54,281 nt of DNA, from contig CAZEAN010000029.1 in assembly GCA_964510225.1 (NCBI GenBank), positions 1-54,281 of the forward strand, given 5' to 3'. Positions 43,305 through 51,884 of the stretch are shown in pieces. The translations under genes and the position numbers were made by a program. Positions within the stretch are counted from its first letter, which is position 1, and every line of letters starts with the position of its first letter. Under the pieces are notes generated by a model that saw nothing but the letters and a program-made list of their open reading frames with translations, searched no databases and was not told the origin of the DNA. Source of the DNA: CAZEAN01 sp964510225 (lineage in GTDB: Bacteria; Planctomycetota; Planctomycetia; Isosphaerales; Isosphaeraceae).

Positions 43305-43933
43305 GTGATGGTTCTCGTGGTTATGGCGGCGGTACCGAATCATTGGCTCTTCGAAAGAGTGGCGGCGGTGCCGTTTTGATCCGGGGAATCGGAGTAACCC
43401 GTCGGGAATCACCTCAGAAAAAACTCGGAAGGCTGAAGCCTCCGTCGAAAAGAGCCGATAAATGACCTGGCTCTCTCTGACGACACCGAGTAAAACGAGG
43501 CTCGCCCGCCGTGGTTGTGCTTGCTTGGACTGAGAATCAACTCCTCGGACCAACCGATCAATCGGTTGTTTGGAGTGAGTCTCGGCCGAGTTCACCGATC
43601 GGTGGTCAGTCATCGGGGTCTGACACGAGGTCGGACTTCGGGGATCAGTATCGTCGGCCTGTCCTAGGAAGGGCCGGGGGGGGCAACTCCTGGCACGACC
43701 GACATCCCTTCGCTTTTCACACCTCTTTCCTCGGAGTGTTGGCGCCTCGCGCTGACACTACGGTTGGGGCTTCCAACCTCGGATACCGAGTCCGGACTCG
43801 GCTGCCGTGGAAGGTCTATTCCCCCAATGACGCCCGCGTTCCTGACTCCCGAAAACCGGTGAATTCCCGTCGCCGGCTTTGTCGGTCGGCGAACCTTCAA
43901 CGTTCGGTAGAACCGAACGGTAAGGGAACGTCC
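43305..43933. other. Palindrome-rich intergenic region without a recognised gene
   Basis: About 630 bases with no protein gene I can support and an unusual number of hairpin-forming sequences. Perfect or near-perfect ones are AACCGATCAATCGGTT (43552-43567), CTCGGCCGAG (43581-43590), CACCGATCGGTG (43593-43604), GGTTGG/CCAACC around five bases (43762-43778), CCGAGTCCGGACTCGG (43786-43801) and a 19-base hairpin (43901-43919). A 13-base near-repeat (ggcggcggtaccg, ggcggcggtgccg) occurs at 43325-43337 and 43361-43373. I looked for RNase P, tmRNA and T-box core sequences and did not find them. A structured RNA or long regulated leader is possible. Confidence 0.45.
43901..43919 (+). promoter_or_regulatory. 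Hairpin immediately before the small ORF of the thioredoxin-protease gene
   Basis: CGTTCGGT-AGA-ACCGAACG is an 8-bp perfect stem with a 3-base loop. It ends three bases before AAGGGA, the likely ribosome-binding site of the small ORF at 43934. It could be an operator or an RNA hairpin controlling translation of the ORF and the coupled protease gene. Confidence 0.4.
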
Positions 43934-44047
43934 GTGACGCGGTGTTTTCGGTCGATGACGGTGATCAAGCCTCGGATCCTCCGGCTGATCCTCAACGTCG
44001 ATGGCATCGCTGTCGCACTCCGGGAAGAAGGAGTCACTGCGGAATGA
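43934..44047 (+). CDS. Putative small upstream ORF (37 codons) coupled to the thioredoxin-protease gene
   Basis: A GTG-started ORF (M-T-R-C-F-R-S-M-T-V...) with AAGGGA about eight bases upstream, ending ...ALREEGVTAE. An internal ATG at 43955 gives a 30-residue version. Its stop overlaps the ATG of the thioredoxin-protease gene by ATGA, the classic coupling arrangement also seen three times elsewhere in this window. Codon choice (ATC, CTC, GTC, CGG, GAA) matches surrounding genes. The hairpin at 43901-43919 sits just before it. I do not recognise the peptide; it may be a leader peptide or a small subunit, or a chance ORF. Confidence 0.4.
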   Translation: MTRCFRSMTVIKPRILRLILNVDGIAVALREEGVTAE

Positions 44048-45498
44048 CCACCGCCCCGCTTCTGCCCCTCTCGATCCTGATCGGACTCGCGATCGGGCCT
44101 GTTCAAAGTGGTGCTGGACTGGAGCCAGGCTCAGTACCAGGCCCGGCAATCCTCCAATTCCACGCGGACTGGTGTGCTCCGTGTCAGGAGATGGAGCCTG
44201 CGATTCAAGCACTCCGTGAGGGTCGTTATCCGGTTAAACAGATCGACGTCGAGGAACATCCGGAACTCGCCGAAACGTTTGGCGTGAGCAAAGTCCCGAC
44301 ATTGATCATCGTTGATGAAGACGGTCAACCGGTCGATCGGATGACGGGAATCGTGAGTGCTCAAGAACTGGCCTCACGTTACAATCGTTCACTATCAGAT
44401 TCGGGAACACCCCGCTCGGTAAGCCAATCAGCACGGCCTCAAAATGCTCGAAATGTCCGACTTGTATCCGCCGACCCAACCCCAGTGCTTCCGAAGCCTT
44501 GGGCGACGGTTGTCCGGATCACAGTCCGGGATCGGATGCTTGGTTTTGGTTCGGGGACGGTGATCGATAGTACACCAGAACGTTCGATCATTTTGACGTG
44601 TGCGCACATATTTAAGGTTTCGCGAGGGCGGCAGCCGAGTCCCGATCAATTTCGACTACCCGTCCAAGTCGAACTCTTCGATGGAAACTTGACAGGACCA
44701 ACTTCACAGACAGTTCGACCACTCGGTGATCCGATGCCGGGCCGAGTGATCGACTATGACTTCGAGCGGGACGTGGCACTCGTCGAAATTAAGCCAGGAC
44801 GCGTGATCGCGAGTTCCCGGGTCGTTCCCAAGCACTGGTCACCTGAATCGCAGATGAGAATGTATACCGTAGGTTGTTCTCGAGGCCGTGATGCAACCGC
44901 CTGGAACACAAAGATTGAAAAACCGATAATCCGACCCTTTGGATCCCAGCGCCCCAACTATTTCGCCATCCTCTGTCAGTACTCGCCGATTCGAGGTCGC
45001 TCGGGGGGCGGACTCTATACCGACAATGGCTATGTCGCTGGCGTCTGCAACTTTGCCTTTGACCCTGGGGTCTCGAAAGGGCTCTATGCGGCTCCGCCTT
45101 CCATCTACGAGATCCTCGATCGTAATGGGCTCTCGTCTCTTTATGAATGGCGTAACGAAAGTTCAGGAACTTATCTGGCGAGCCGAGAGACTCCTCGGAA
45201 CAACAACCCAAGAACGATCGTCCGAGGCCAGAGCCCTCGAGAAGATCGAAATCCAGATGCGGTTCCGATTCTCCGGGAAGAGATCTCACTTCCTCCACCA
45301 GACCGTTCAGGCTTTCCGATCCCCGAGTCGATTGCGGCCCGCCGTCAGACTCCTGATCCGAGAGTTCCCCGCGAGGTCGCGCCGGTCTCCGGGACCGCAG
45401 GTCGGGGGCAGAGACAGACTCGTTCTGCGTGGAAGCCAACCATGCCCACGGAGTCATCGCGATCGTCCCTCCGTCGTCAGAAATCGACGGGGGGTTGA
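44044..45498 (+). CDS. Thioredoxin-domain / trypsin-like serine protease fusion protein, exported
   Basis: A 484-residue two-domain protein. A hydrophobic N-terminus (residues about 4-20) suggests export. The thioredoxin domain (about 30-115) has the redox motif WCAPC (Cys44, Cys47), and KVPTLIIVDEDG with the cis-Pro. A linker leads to a trypsin-fold domain (about 150-370) with His188 in LTCAHIF, Asp243 in RDVALVEI and Ser320 in IRGRSGGGLY. The C-terminal 110 residues are low-complexity, Arg/Pro/Ser-rich. It probably acts in the periplasm, where a redox step could gate proteolysis; that role is inference. ATG 44044 has AAGGAG about ten bases upstream and overlaps the small upstream ORF. Confidence 0.88.
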   Translation: MTTAPLLPLSILIGLAIGPVQSGAGLEPGSVPGPAILQFHADWCAPCQEMEPAIQALREGRYPVKQIDVEEHPELAETFGVSKVPTLIIVDEDGQPVDRMTGIVSAQELASRYNRSLSDSGTPRSVSQSARPQNARNVRLVSADPTPVLPKPWATVVRITVRDRMLGFGSGTVIDSTPERSIILTCAHIFKVSRGRQPSPDQFRLPVQVELFDGNLTGPTSQTVRPLGDPMPGRVIDYDFERDVALVEIKPGRVIASSRVVPKHWSPESQMRMYTVGCSRGRDATAWNTKIEKPIIRPFGSQRPNYFAILCQYSPIRGRSGGGLYTDNGYVAGVCNFAFDPGVSKGLYAAPPSIYEILDRNGLSSLYEWRNESSGTYLASRETPRNNNPRTIVRGQSPREDRNPDAVPILREEISLPPPDRSGFPIPESIAARRQTPDPRVPREVAPVSGTAGRGQRQTRSAWKPTMPTESSRSSLRRQKSTGG

Positions 45499-45549
45499 GG
45501 GTCGTTGGACAGAGCCACGATTCTGATGACAGTCTTCAACAGGTTCAAC

Positions 45550-47679
45550 TCAGTCCGACGAATTGTTGCCGAGATCGGGATCGATGCCGAGGCTCGAGAG
45601 GCCGACGGTCTTCAGGGCCTCTCGGAGTGCCGGAATGTTGCTCTTCTCTACGAGCGCAATTGTGGTCGGACCGAGACGATCGCCGAAGAATTCCCTCGTT
45701 GCTGGATGTTCTTGGAGCCCATCGATCAGTTCTGAAGAGGGAGCCTGCAGGAGCAGGACCTTTCGGAGTTGAACTGGGGTATTCGACTCGGCCTCAATCG
45801 CTTGGATCAAGAGTCTGATGGCGGAGGACGGCGGTCCCCCGGTCCGATCCTCGAACCAACTAGTTAATTGGGGACCATTCATTCCTTGCTCGATCGCCCT
45901 CTGAAGCGAGGCCGATGAGACTCGGTAGCGACGCTCAAGCCCCTCCGCCGCATCGGGGCGTGGTTTGTCGACGATTGCATCGGCAAAGCGTCGGAGCTCG
46001 GCCTCGATGAAGAGGTCGCCCCGGCTTGGATCGGCATAGAGGGTTACTCCGTCCGACTCGATTGAGACGCACGTTTCCGGGGGCTTTCGGTAATCACGAG
46101 AGCCAGCGATCCGGAACGATTGAAACGGAATCGTGCTTTCATCTTCAACGAGCAGGACCAGTTCCGAGATCTTTCTGAGCCTCGATCGCGACTCTTCGGG
46201 CCATTGGTTTAAGGCAATTTCCAAGGATTCGGGATCAGCAAATTCGATCAATGTGGTGGCAGCATAGTACGAGAGCCGTTCACGACGACCCGCCCACGAG
46301 TTGATCGATGCCGAGACTCCTTCCGGGAGTGGTCGGACCGCACGCTGTTCGAGCCACTGGATGATTTCCGTTGCAGTCGAGCCCGAAGCAAGGCCCCGGT
46401 CGATCGATTCTGGAGTCAGTCGAAGAGTCAACGCGGCGCCGAATTGGTTCCAATTCGCAAACTGGCTGAGCTGACCAATCAAGGCTGGATTGAGGCCTTG
46501 TCGGTACGCAATGACCTCGAAGTTCGGCTGCACGAAGAGGAAACGATCGATTGGCGACGGAAACGGAGGGGGGCCGAGTCCAAAAGCATAACGTCCACGG
46601 TCGCTGAGTTGTACGGCGATCGCGTCCTCGGGGCCAATCCGACCGACCCGGATCCATCCAAACAAGTACGCAGTACCAAGAATGACTTTTTCGATGACTT
46701 CTGCGATGGATTTGGACGTGCTCTCATCGACCCGACTCTTGAACCATTCCGCGAGCGTTTCGAGTCGGACCCATGCTTCGGGGTCGAGTTGTGCGATCGT
46801 TCCGAGCGCAGCGAATCGGACTCCTTGTTCCATGCCGAGAGGCTCAGGGCGGTCTTTCCCGAGGAGCCATTGCAGCCCGAGCATCTGAGGGAGATGGACC
46901 CCGTGTTTCGACCAGTAGTTTGACCGGGCAGCAAACCACTGATCAGCACTCGGATCTTCAACCAAGAGGCCGACCGCACCGGCGAGCAAGACCCAATCAG
47001 TCACCGCTGGTGTCTGGTCGACAAAAAGGTCAGCAATCGGCCCTGCAAGCGCGGGATCGGTTTCGAGTCGGAAGAGGTCACGCTTATAGAGTTCGCCTTG
47101 CCTGGTCCTCTTGAAGGGATTGTCAGTTGCAAGTTGCCAGATGGACGCAACCCGGAGAATCGGCTCCAGGCCATCAGCCTCGCGGATCAATCGGACCGGT
47201 TCGGTGGCACCGGTTGGGCAATCAAGCGCGGGGAGATCCCTAAACTGATCGATGATTAAGGGATGTGCCGATGCTTCTTCTCCTGCAAACGTCGGCTCTG
47301 GATCAGACGGATTGCTTCGGTCGAGCGAAATCGGATCCAATGCGACGAGTCCACGCTCCGTAAGCGTCTCCAGGCTCTTGGCTGGATCAAGGCCAAGCGC
47401 ACCGAAGATTTCAAGGACCAACCGGACCGGGATCGAAGTCGACTCAGCGAGGGCGAAGAGGCTGAGGACTGCCCTCACTCGGAGATCGAGACCGGCGACG
47501 ATCCAAGCCAACCGATCCTGGTCGTTAAGGTGGGTCTCGATTTCGAGCGCAAGCCCTGAAGTTCGACGACCGGGATCGAGTTCAAGCCTCCGGAGGATTT
47601 CTCGGAGCGCTGACGGTTGTTGAAGCTGGAGTCGCCTCCGATAGGCTTCACTGAGGTCGTTTGGTTCCAGAAGATCCAC
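45550..47679 (-). CDS. Helicase-associated protein (XPB/Ssl2-like helicase N-terminal domain family)
   Basis: A 709-residue protein of the family that accompanies bacterial XPB, found also in Actinobacteria. It has repeated helical/wing-like regions (DLLEPNDLSEAYRRRLQLQQ; VRAVLSLFALAESTSIPVRL; FVQPNFEVIAYRQGLNPALIGQL) but no Walker motifs of its own. FLFVQPNFEVIAY matches the 'viiQPnfev' core of the XPB/Ssl2-like helicase domain. The start is GTG 47679. It is the last gene of a minus-strand group: XPB (47959-49722), a 74-residue protein, then this one. It probably works with XPB in DNA repair or transcription-coupled processing. Confidence 0.82.
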   Translation of the reverse strand: MDLLEPNDLSEAYRRRLQLQQPSALREILRRLELDPGRRTSGLALEIETHLNDQDRLAWIVAGLDLRVRAVLSLFALAESTSIPVRLVLEIFGALGLDPAKSLETLTERGLVALDPISLDRSNPSDPEPTFAGEEASAHPLIIDQFRDLPALDCPTGATEPVRLIREADGLEPILRVASIWQLATDNPFKRTRQGELYKRDLFRLETDPALAGPIADLFVDQTPAVTDWVLLAGAVGLLVEDPSADQWFAARSNYWSKHGVHLPQMLGLQWLLGKDRPEPLGMEQGVRFAALGTIAQLDPEAWVRLETLAEWFKSRVDESTSKSIAEVIEKVILGTAYLFGWIRVGRIGPEDAIAVQLSDRGRYAFGLGPPPFPSPIDRFLFVQPNFEVIAYRQGLNPALIGQLSQFANWNQFGAALTLRLTPESIDRGLASGSTATEIIQWLEQRAVRPLPEGVSASINSWAGRRERLSYYAATTLIEFADPESLEIALNQWPEESRSRLRKISELVLLVEDESTIPFQSFRIAGSRDYRKPPETCVSIESDGVTLYADPSRGDLFIEAELRRFADAIVDKPRPDAAEGLERRYRVSSASLQRAIEQGMNGPQLTSWFEDRTGGPPSSAIRLLIQAIEAESNTPVQLRKVLLLQAPSSELIDGLQEHPATREFFGDRLGPTTIALVEKSNIPALREALKTVGLSSLGIDPDLGNNSSD

Positions 47680-47710
47680 AGGGTGAAGCTCAAAGGTCGG
47701 GTCGATCGGG

Positions 47711-47935
47711 TCAACGGACGACTCGAGGTGCGTGGCCCATCCGTCTCAGCTCTTCGAGGATGGTGGCCTCGTCCTCGACACGGACAAGGAGCGAGTTCGG
47801 TGAAAGTCGTCCCGCGATCAATCGGGCTAACGGCTTCCTTGCGAGCAATTCTTCGGCGACTAACGGATCGTCGGCCACCAAGATTGCGACGTTTCGATGG
47901 AGTTTAATTGGCGTCCGAGTTCCCGGTCGCGACAT
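47711..47935 (-). CDS. 74-residue protein between XPB and its associated protein
   Basis: A short protein beginning MSRPGTRTPIKLHRNVAILV and containing ADDPLVAEELLARKPLARLI and LLVRVEDEATILEELRRMGH. The second half resembles, from memory, the C-terminal end of XPB-associated proteins in Actinobacteria, suggesting that a domain fused there is separate here. ATG 47935 has no strong ribosome-binding site, but the 23-base gap from the XPB stop and 31 bases to the next gene support an operon. It could also be a small regulator or subunit. Family not confirmed. Confidence 0.6.
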   Translation of the reverse strand: MSRPGTRTPIKLHRNVAILVADDPLVAEELLARKPLARLIAGRLSPNSLLVRVEDEATILEELRRMGHAPRVVR

Positions 47936-47958
47936 CAGATCCACTGCTCGGCTGGAGT

Positions 47959-49722
47959 TCAAGGGTTAGTGCGTCCTACCGAGAGATTCGAGTCAAGCAA
48001 GGGGGCTGCCTCTGCACTGGACTCAGGGTCCAAGAGAGCCGAGGCATCCAACAACTCGTAGGCGTATCCTTGCTCGGTAAGGAAGAGCTGCCGGTGATGG
48101 GCGAACTCCATCTCTCTGGTATCTCGGGAGACCAAAGAGTAGAAACTAGAGGGTTTTCGGTCGTTTCCCGGTCTGAGGATTCGACCGAGCCGTTGTGCTT
48201 CCTCCTGACGGCTCCCAAAGGTCCCTGAGACCTGGATCATGACGTTGGCGTCAGGAAGGTCGATCGCGAAGTTTCCGACTTTTGAGAGAATCAGTTGGTT
48301 GATCGTACCGTCCCGGAATTGCCCGTAGAGTTCCTCACGGGCACCGTGTGATGTCTGTCCGGTGATTACGGGGATCCCGAATCGCTCGGAGAGGCGACGG
48401 AGTTGCTGTAAGTATTGGCCGATGATCAAGACCCGATCTTCCGCATTACCATGGCGTTCCAAGAGAGCCGCGACGAGGTCATCCTTGGTCGGGTTTTCAC
48501 TCGCGAGTCGAAACTTGTCGCGCCATTCGGCGACGGCATACTCCATCCGATTCTGATCCGGGAGCGCTGCTCTGATCTCGACACAACGGGCCTCAGCGAT
48601 CCAGCCCCCTTGTTCTAGGACCCGCCACGGTACGTCAAATTTCTTGGGACCGATCAAGCTGAAAACATCTTCTTCACGGCCATCCTCGCGGACCAAGGTC
48701 GCGGTGAGACCCAGCCTTCGCCGGGCTTGAATTTCGGCAGTCGCTCGGAAGACGGGCGCGGGGAGCAGATGGACCTCATCATAGACGATTAGGCCCCAAT
48801 CGCGGGTATCGAAGAGGAAAAAGTGAGGAAACGGTCCGGTCTTGCTGGGTCGGTAGGTCACGATTTGGTAGGTCGCCAGGGTGACTGGAGCGAGATCCTT
48901 CGACTCACCAGTGTAGGTAGCGACTTCATCTTCACGGAGCGTTGTTTTATCGAGAATCTCACGACGCCATTGCTCGACCGCGGTTGTACTGGTGGTAAGG
49001 ACAAGTGTCTGCGTCTTCAAGGCGGCCATCGTGGCGATCCCGACGATGGTCTTCCCGGCGCCACAGGGGAGGACAATCACTCCCGAACCACCACGGACAT
49101 CCCCTCCTGCATAAAAGGCATCGACCGCCTGACGTTGATAGGTCCTGATCTGGAAGGGGCGGCCCGACTCAGAAACCTCGACTAAGTCGACCTCAAGCGG
49201 TGTTCCTTCGGTATAGCCCGCGAGGTCCTCAGCCGGATAACCGGCCGTTATCAGGGCTTGCTTGAGGACACCGCGGTGGGCGTCGTCGATCCGGAATCGA
49301 TCACGATCCGCGCGGTCGAAGAGGTAGTCGCGGAGCCCTCGACGTCGGCAGAGTTCCTCAAGGAGGGCGTTGTCGGTGCAGATCAGGAAGAGTTCATTGC
49401 TCTCCTGATCACGTTCGAGGCGGACTCGACCGTAGCGTCCGACGAGTTCTTCAAGATCAGGCCCCAAGTTTCCCGGGATTGGAAACTTGGAATAATGCTC
49501 AAGGACGCCTGACATCTCGGCTGCAGACATTCCCGCGGCTGCGGCGTTCCAGAGCGAAAGTGGGCTTAGACGATATGTGTGGATATGTTCGGGGCTCTTC
49601 TCCAACTCAGCGAACGGTGCCAACGCATCCCTGGCCTCCTCATAGAGTGGATTATCGACTTCGAGCAGAACAGTCCGGTCTCCCTGGACAATCAGCGGAT
49701 TTGTTGGGTTGTATTGTTGCAT
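47959..49722 (-). CDS. DNA repair helicase XPB (superfamily 2)
   Basis: A 587-residue bacterial XPB, ATP-dependent 3'-5' helicase. The N-terminal domain NPLIVQGDRTVLLEVDNPLY and HIHTYRLSPLSLWNAAAAG matches mycobacterial XPB. Motifs: Walker A LPCGAGKTIVG (about 219-229), DEVH at 315-318 (VYDEVHLLPAP), LGLTATLVREDGRE, GQTSHGAREELYGQF and SGTFGSRQEEAQRLGRILRP (motif VI). ATG 49722 is the family start. The frame stays open to 50055 with plausible codons (ILKPVNDLLRLPLPTGDRPI), so an N-terminal extension of up to about 110 residues cannot be excluded. Same operon as the two downstream genes. Confidence 0.93.
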   Translation of the reverse strand: MQQYNPTNPLIVQGDRTVLLEVDNPLYEEARDALAPFAELEKSPEHIHTYRLSPLSLWNAAAAGMSAAEMSGVLEHYSKFPIPGNLGPDLEELVGRYGRVRLERDQESNELFLICTDNALLEELCRRRGLRDYLFDRADRDRFRIDDAHRGVLKQALITAGYPAEDLAGYTEGTPLEVDLVEVSESGRPFQIRTYQRQAVDAFYAGGDVRGGSGVIVLPCGAGKTIVGIATMAALKTQTLVLTTSTTAVEQWRREILDKTTLREDEVATYTGESKDLAPVTLATYQIVTYRPSKTGPFPHFFLFDTRDWGLIVYDEVHLLPAPVFRATAEIQARRRLGLTATLVREDGREEDVFSLIGPKKFDVPWRVLEQGGWIAEARCVEIRAALPDQNRMEYAVAEWRDKFRLASENPTKDDLVAALLERHGNAEDRVLIIGQYLQQLRRLSERFGIPVITGQTSHGAREELYGQFRDGTINQLILSKVGNFAIDLPDANVMIQVSGTFGSRQEEAQRLGRILRPGNDRKPSSFYSLVSRDTREMEFAHHRQLFLTEQGYAYELLDASALLDPESSAEAAPLLDSNLSVGRTNP

Positions 49723-50314
49723 AAGCTCAATGCAGTGCCGCGACGAGAACTCAAGGCGAATGGGTCGATCCCCAGTCGGCAACGGGAGCCGAAGAAGATC
49801 ATTGACCGGCTTCAGAATAAGGAAAGGAGGAATCGTGCTGCAAGCCAATCGATCACTCGCCGCTCGATCGGATTCCTCGGACGCCCTAGGGTAGTTCAAC
49901 AGGGCGAGATCAGGAACCTCAGGAACTTGAGATCGGAAAGTTGAGTGAAGAGACTCGTCGAAAGATATTTTTCCCACCCTGCCGTGCGAAGCGGGGGCCC
50001 TAAATTCCCTCGAGACAACTTGATACCGCTCTCTGCGTGGTTGATTTAGAATCACAAGGGGGATTTGACCGGTCAGCTATGACGGCGGGAAGGTCAGAGC
50101 CCGAGCGAGTTGCGTCGAGTCCTCGGTTGATAGCCAATGGTCCGATGGTCCCAATGATTGGCCATGCTGGTTAACAATCGGGATCCAGGTTGCGTTGGTC
50201 AGTCCAACCTGGGACTGATTTGGCTCTTCCTGGAGTATCCGGGGGATACGATGCTACTTGCCGTTTTCAGAGTTACGGACTCTTCTCTTATTTCAGGAAC
50301 CGAGAGGTACCCAA
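49723..50314. other. Divergent intergenic region upstream of XPB and the small lipoprotein
   Basis: This 592-base region lies between the XPB start and a small lipoprotein gene on the opposite strand. The part up to 50055 may hold an N-terminal extension of XPB. Beyond that (50056-50314) I see no gene, no repeat and no recognisable structured RNA. It must contain promoters for both directions, but I could not assign hexamers with confidence. Confidence 0.5.
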
Positions 50315-50530
50315 ATGAAGTCGCTTCGATTCCGATCGCTCGCAAGTTTCCTCAGCATCGCCACGTTGATTGGTCTCGCCGCCGGTTGCCAAACTGACAA
50401 CGAGGTTGAACCGATCCAAGGGGTCGCTGGCGAAGACGCCATGAGTGACTACGACGAGTATGCGCAACAGCAGATCGGTCAGAAGGATCAAGGAATGGGC
50501 TACGAAGAAGGCGATTACCCAGGTAATTGA
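50315..50530 (+). CDS. Very small lipoprotein (71 aa)
   Basis: A 71-residue product with a signal peptide ending in the lipobox GLAAGC (Cys25) and an acidic mature part of about 46 residues (EDAMSDYDEYAQQQIGQKDQ, ending EEGDYPGN). GAGAGG precedes ATG 50315 at seven bases. Too short to contain a domain; small acidic lipoproteins like this are common and unassigned in Planctomycetes. The gap of 256 bases before the TPR gene shows no other gene. Confidence 0.7.
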   Translation: MKSLRFRSLASFLSIATLIGLAAGCQTDNEVEPIQGVAGEDAMSDYDEYAQQQIGQKDQGMGYEEGDYPGN

Positions 50531-50786
50531 TCATCTTTGGTCCGCTCTGGTCGAGATTCCGCTTCCGAACTATTCCCTTCCGTTGGGGGTCGATCCTTAG
50601 TACCGTCGGATTGGCCCTCTGCATCCCCGTGGCTCGATTTTAGTGATAGTGTCCGTGATTACTGGGTTAGCCTCGCTATAAGTTAAGTTGATTGCGAACA
50701 ATCTCTGAGTACGTAGCGAATTTTTTAGTGCGATTATCACATCCGAGCCAATCGCTTAAGAGCCCTTTCGGACCATAAGAATCGTC

Positions 50787-51851
50787 ATGCAAACGCTTGT
50801 GAGCTTTCTCGGCAAAGCTACGCTTCTGCTTGGCCTCATCGTGCTGACGTGTTGGAACTACTCCAACACCAGAGAGATCAAATGGGCCCGAGAAGCCCAT
50901 GATGAAGGCGATCCATCCCGAGCACTTGGATCTGCGTTGACCCACCTCGATCGCTGTCCATGGAGTCGCGAGGCATCTCGGATTGCGGCGATCTCTTTGA
51001 GTCGTCTTGATTTTCCCGATGAGGCAGAGCCGTACTACAAGAAGGTCAGACGACTCGACCGAGAGAGCGCGCACTATCGCGTTGAGGCGATGATCCGAAG
51101 CAATCAACCCGAGGAATCAATTGCAGTCCTCCGGGCGATGATCGAGCGATGGCCTGATGACGACCTAGCACACCGACGTCTCGCGACCGTCTATCTGACG
51201 CAGCGTCGACTCCGAGAAGGCCGAAAGGTAGTTCAGCAGTTGCTCAGCTTGGCCGATGACGTCGATGAGCGGGTCTTTGCACTAACGATGCTCGGGACAT
51301 TCAACTACCGATTGGGAGAACCGGAACCGACTGTTGAAGCTTTTGATCGAGTCCTTGAAATCGATCCAGGCTTGAAGAGGATTCCGTTTCGTGATTCGCG
51401 TTGGCAGTTTTGGCTCTACTTCACGAGCCAGCTTCTTGAACTCGGTCCCGTTGAGGCCGAACGTGCCCGCGATTTTCTCGAACGTGAGACGATGCTCCAT
51501 GACGAGCATTTCGCCCTTTTAGACCTTTTGGGGAAAGCCTATTTGAAGCTCGGCCAGTTCGACAAAGCGGAACTCGCCTGGCGTCGCGAACTTGCCGTTG
51601 CACCGAACTCGGAAGCGGGGCTTTACAATCTCGGTAAGTTGTTGATGCAGCGCGGGGAGTATGAGAGAGCGCTTCCCTTCTTCGAAAAGGCGAATCAGAT
51701 CAGCCCCAATTCCGATCAAATCGTCTACAACTTGATTAGGGTCAATTTTCTGCTCGGTCGGGAAGATGAGGCAGCACGTTTACAAGCGATCCTGGATCAA
51801 ATCCGTGACAAAGACGGAATCCCCACGACCGGAATGGGGATGGATCCATAA
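50787..51851 (+). CDS. TPR-repeat protein with N-terminal membrane anchor
   Basis: A 354-residue protein with one N-terminal hydrophobic helix (about 7-22) and many tetratricopeptide repeats. Recognisable units include DFPDEAEPYYKKVRRLDRES, ERVFALTMLGTFNYRLGEPE/PTVEAFDRVLEIDPG, KAYLKLGQFDKAELAWRREL/AVAPNSEAG and GEYERALPFFEKANQISPNS. TPR proteins mediate protein-protein binding; the anchor places the repeats outside the cytoplasm. It is followed after 33 bases by a CRTAC1 protein and then another TPR protein, a layout suggesting one complex or pathway. Confidence 0.88.
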   Translation: MQTLVSFLGKATLLLGLIVLTCWNYSNTREIKWAREAHDEGDPSRALGSALTHLDRCPWSREASRIAAISLSRLDFPDEAEPYYKKVRRLDRESAHYRVEAMIRSNQPEESIAVLRAMIERWPDDDLAHRRLATVYLTQRRLREGRKVVQQLLSLADDVDERVFALTMLGTFNYRLGEPEPTVEAFDRVLEIDPGLKRIPFRDSRWQFWLYFTSQLLELGPVEAERARDFLERETMLHDEHFALLDLLGKAYLKLGQFDKAELAWRRELAVAPNSEAGLYNLGKLLMQRGEYERALPFFEKANQISPNSDQIVYNLIRVNFLLGREDEAARLQAILDQIRDKDGIPTTGMGMDP

Positions 51852-51884
51852 TTCATAAAGAACGCCCAGGAGTCATCACCGTCT

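Noticed and set aside
43325..43373. Two 13-base near-repeats with 36-base period, reminiscent of a CRISPR spacing
   Set aside because: Only two imperfect copies, no further repeats, no cas genes.
43182..43613. 143-codon minus-strand frame over the end of the dehydrogenase gene and the palindromic gap
   Set aside because: Antisense to a solid gene, and its His/Arg-rich repeat comes from the ggcggcggt direct repeats.
43511..43933. Upstream part of the 178-codon plus-strand frame that ends at 44047
   Set aside because: Only the last 37 codons look like coding sequence with a ribosome-binding site; the earlier part runs through the palindromes and is Ser/Arg-rich without family features.
49723..50055. 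In-frame N-terminal extension of XPB
   Set aside because: Not included in the gene call because characterised bacterial XPB proteins begin at the NPLIVQGD segment; codon use is compatible with coding, so it is noted as possible.
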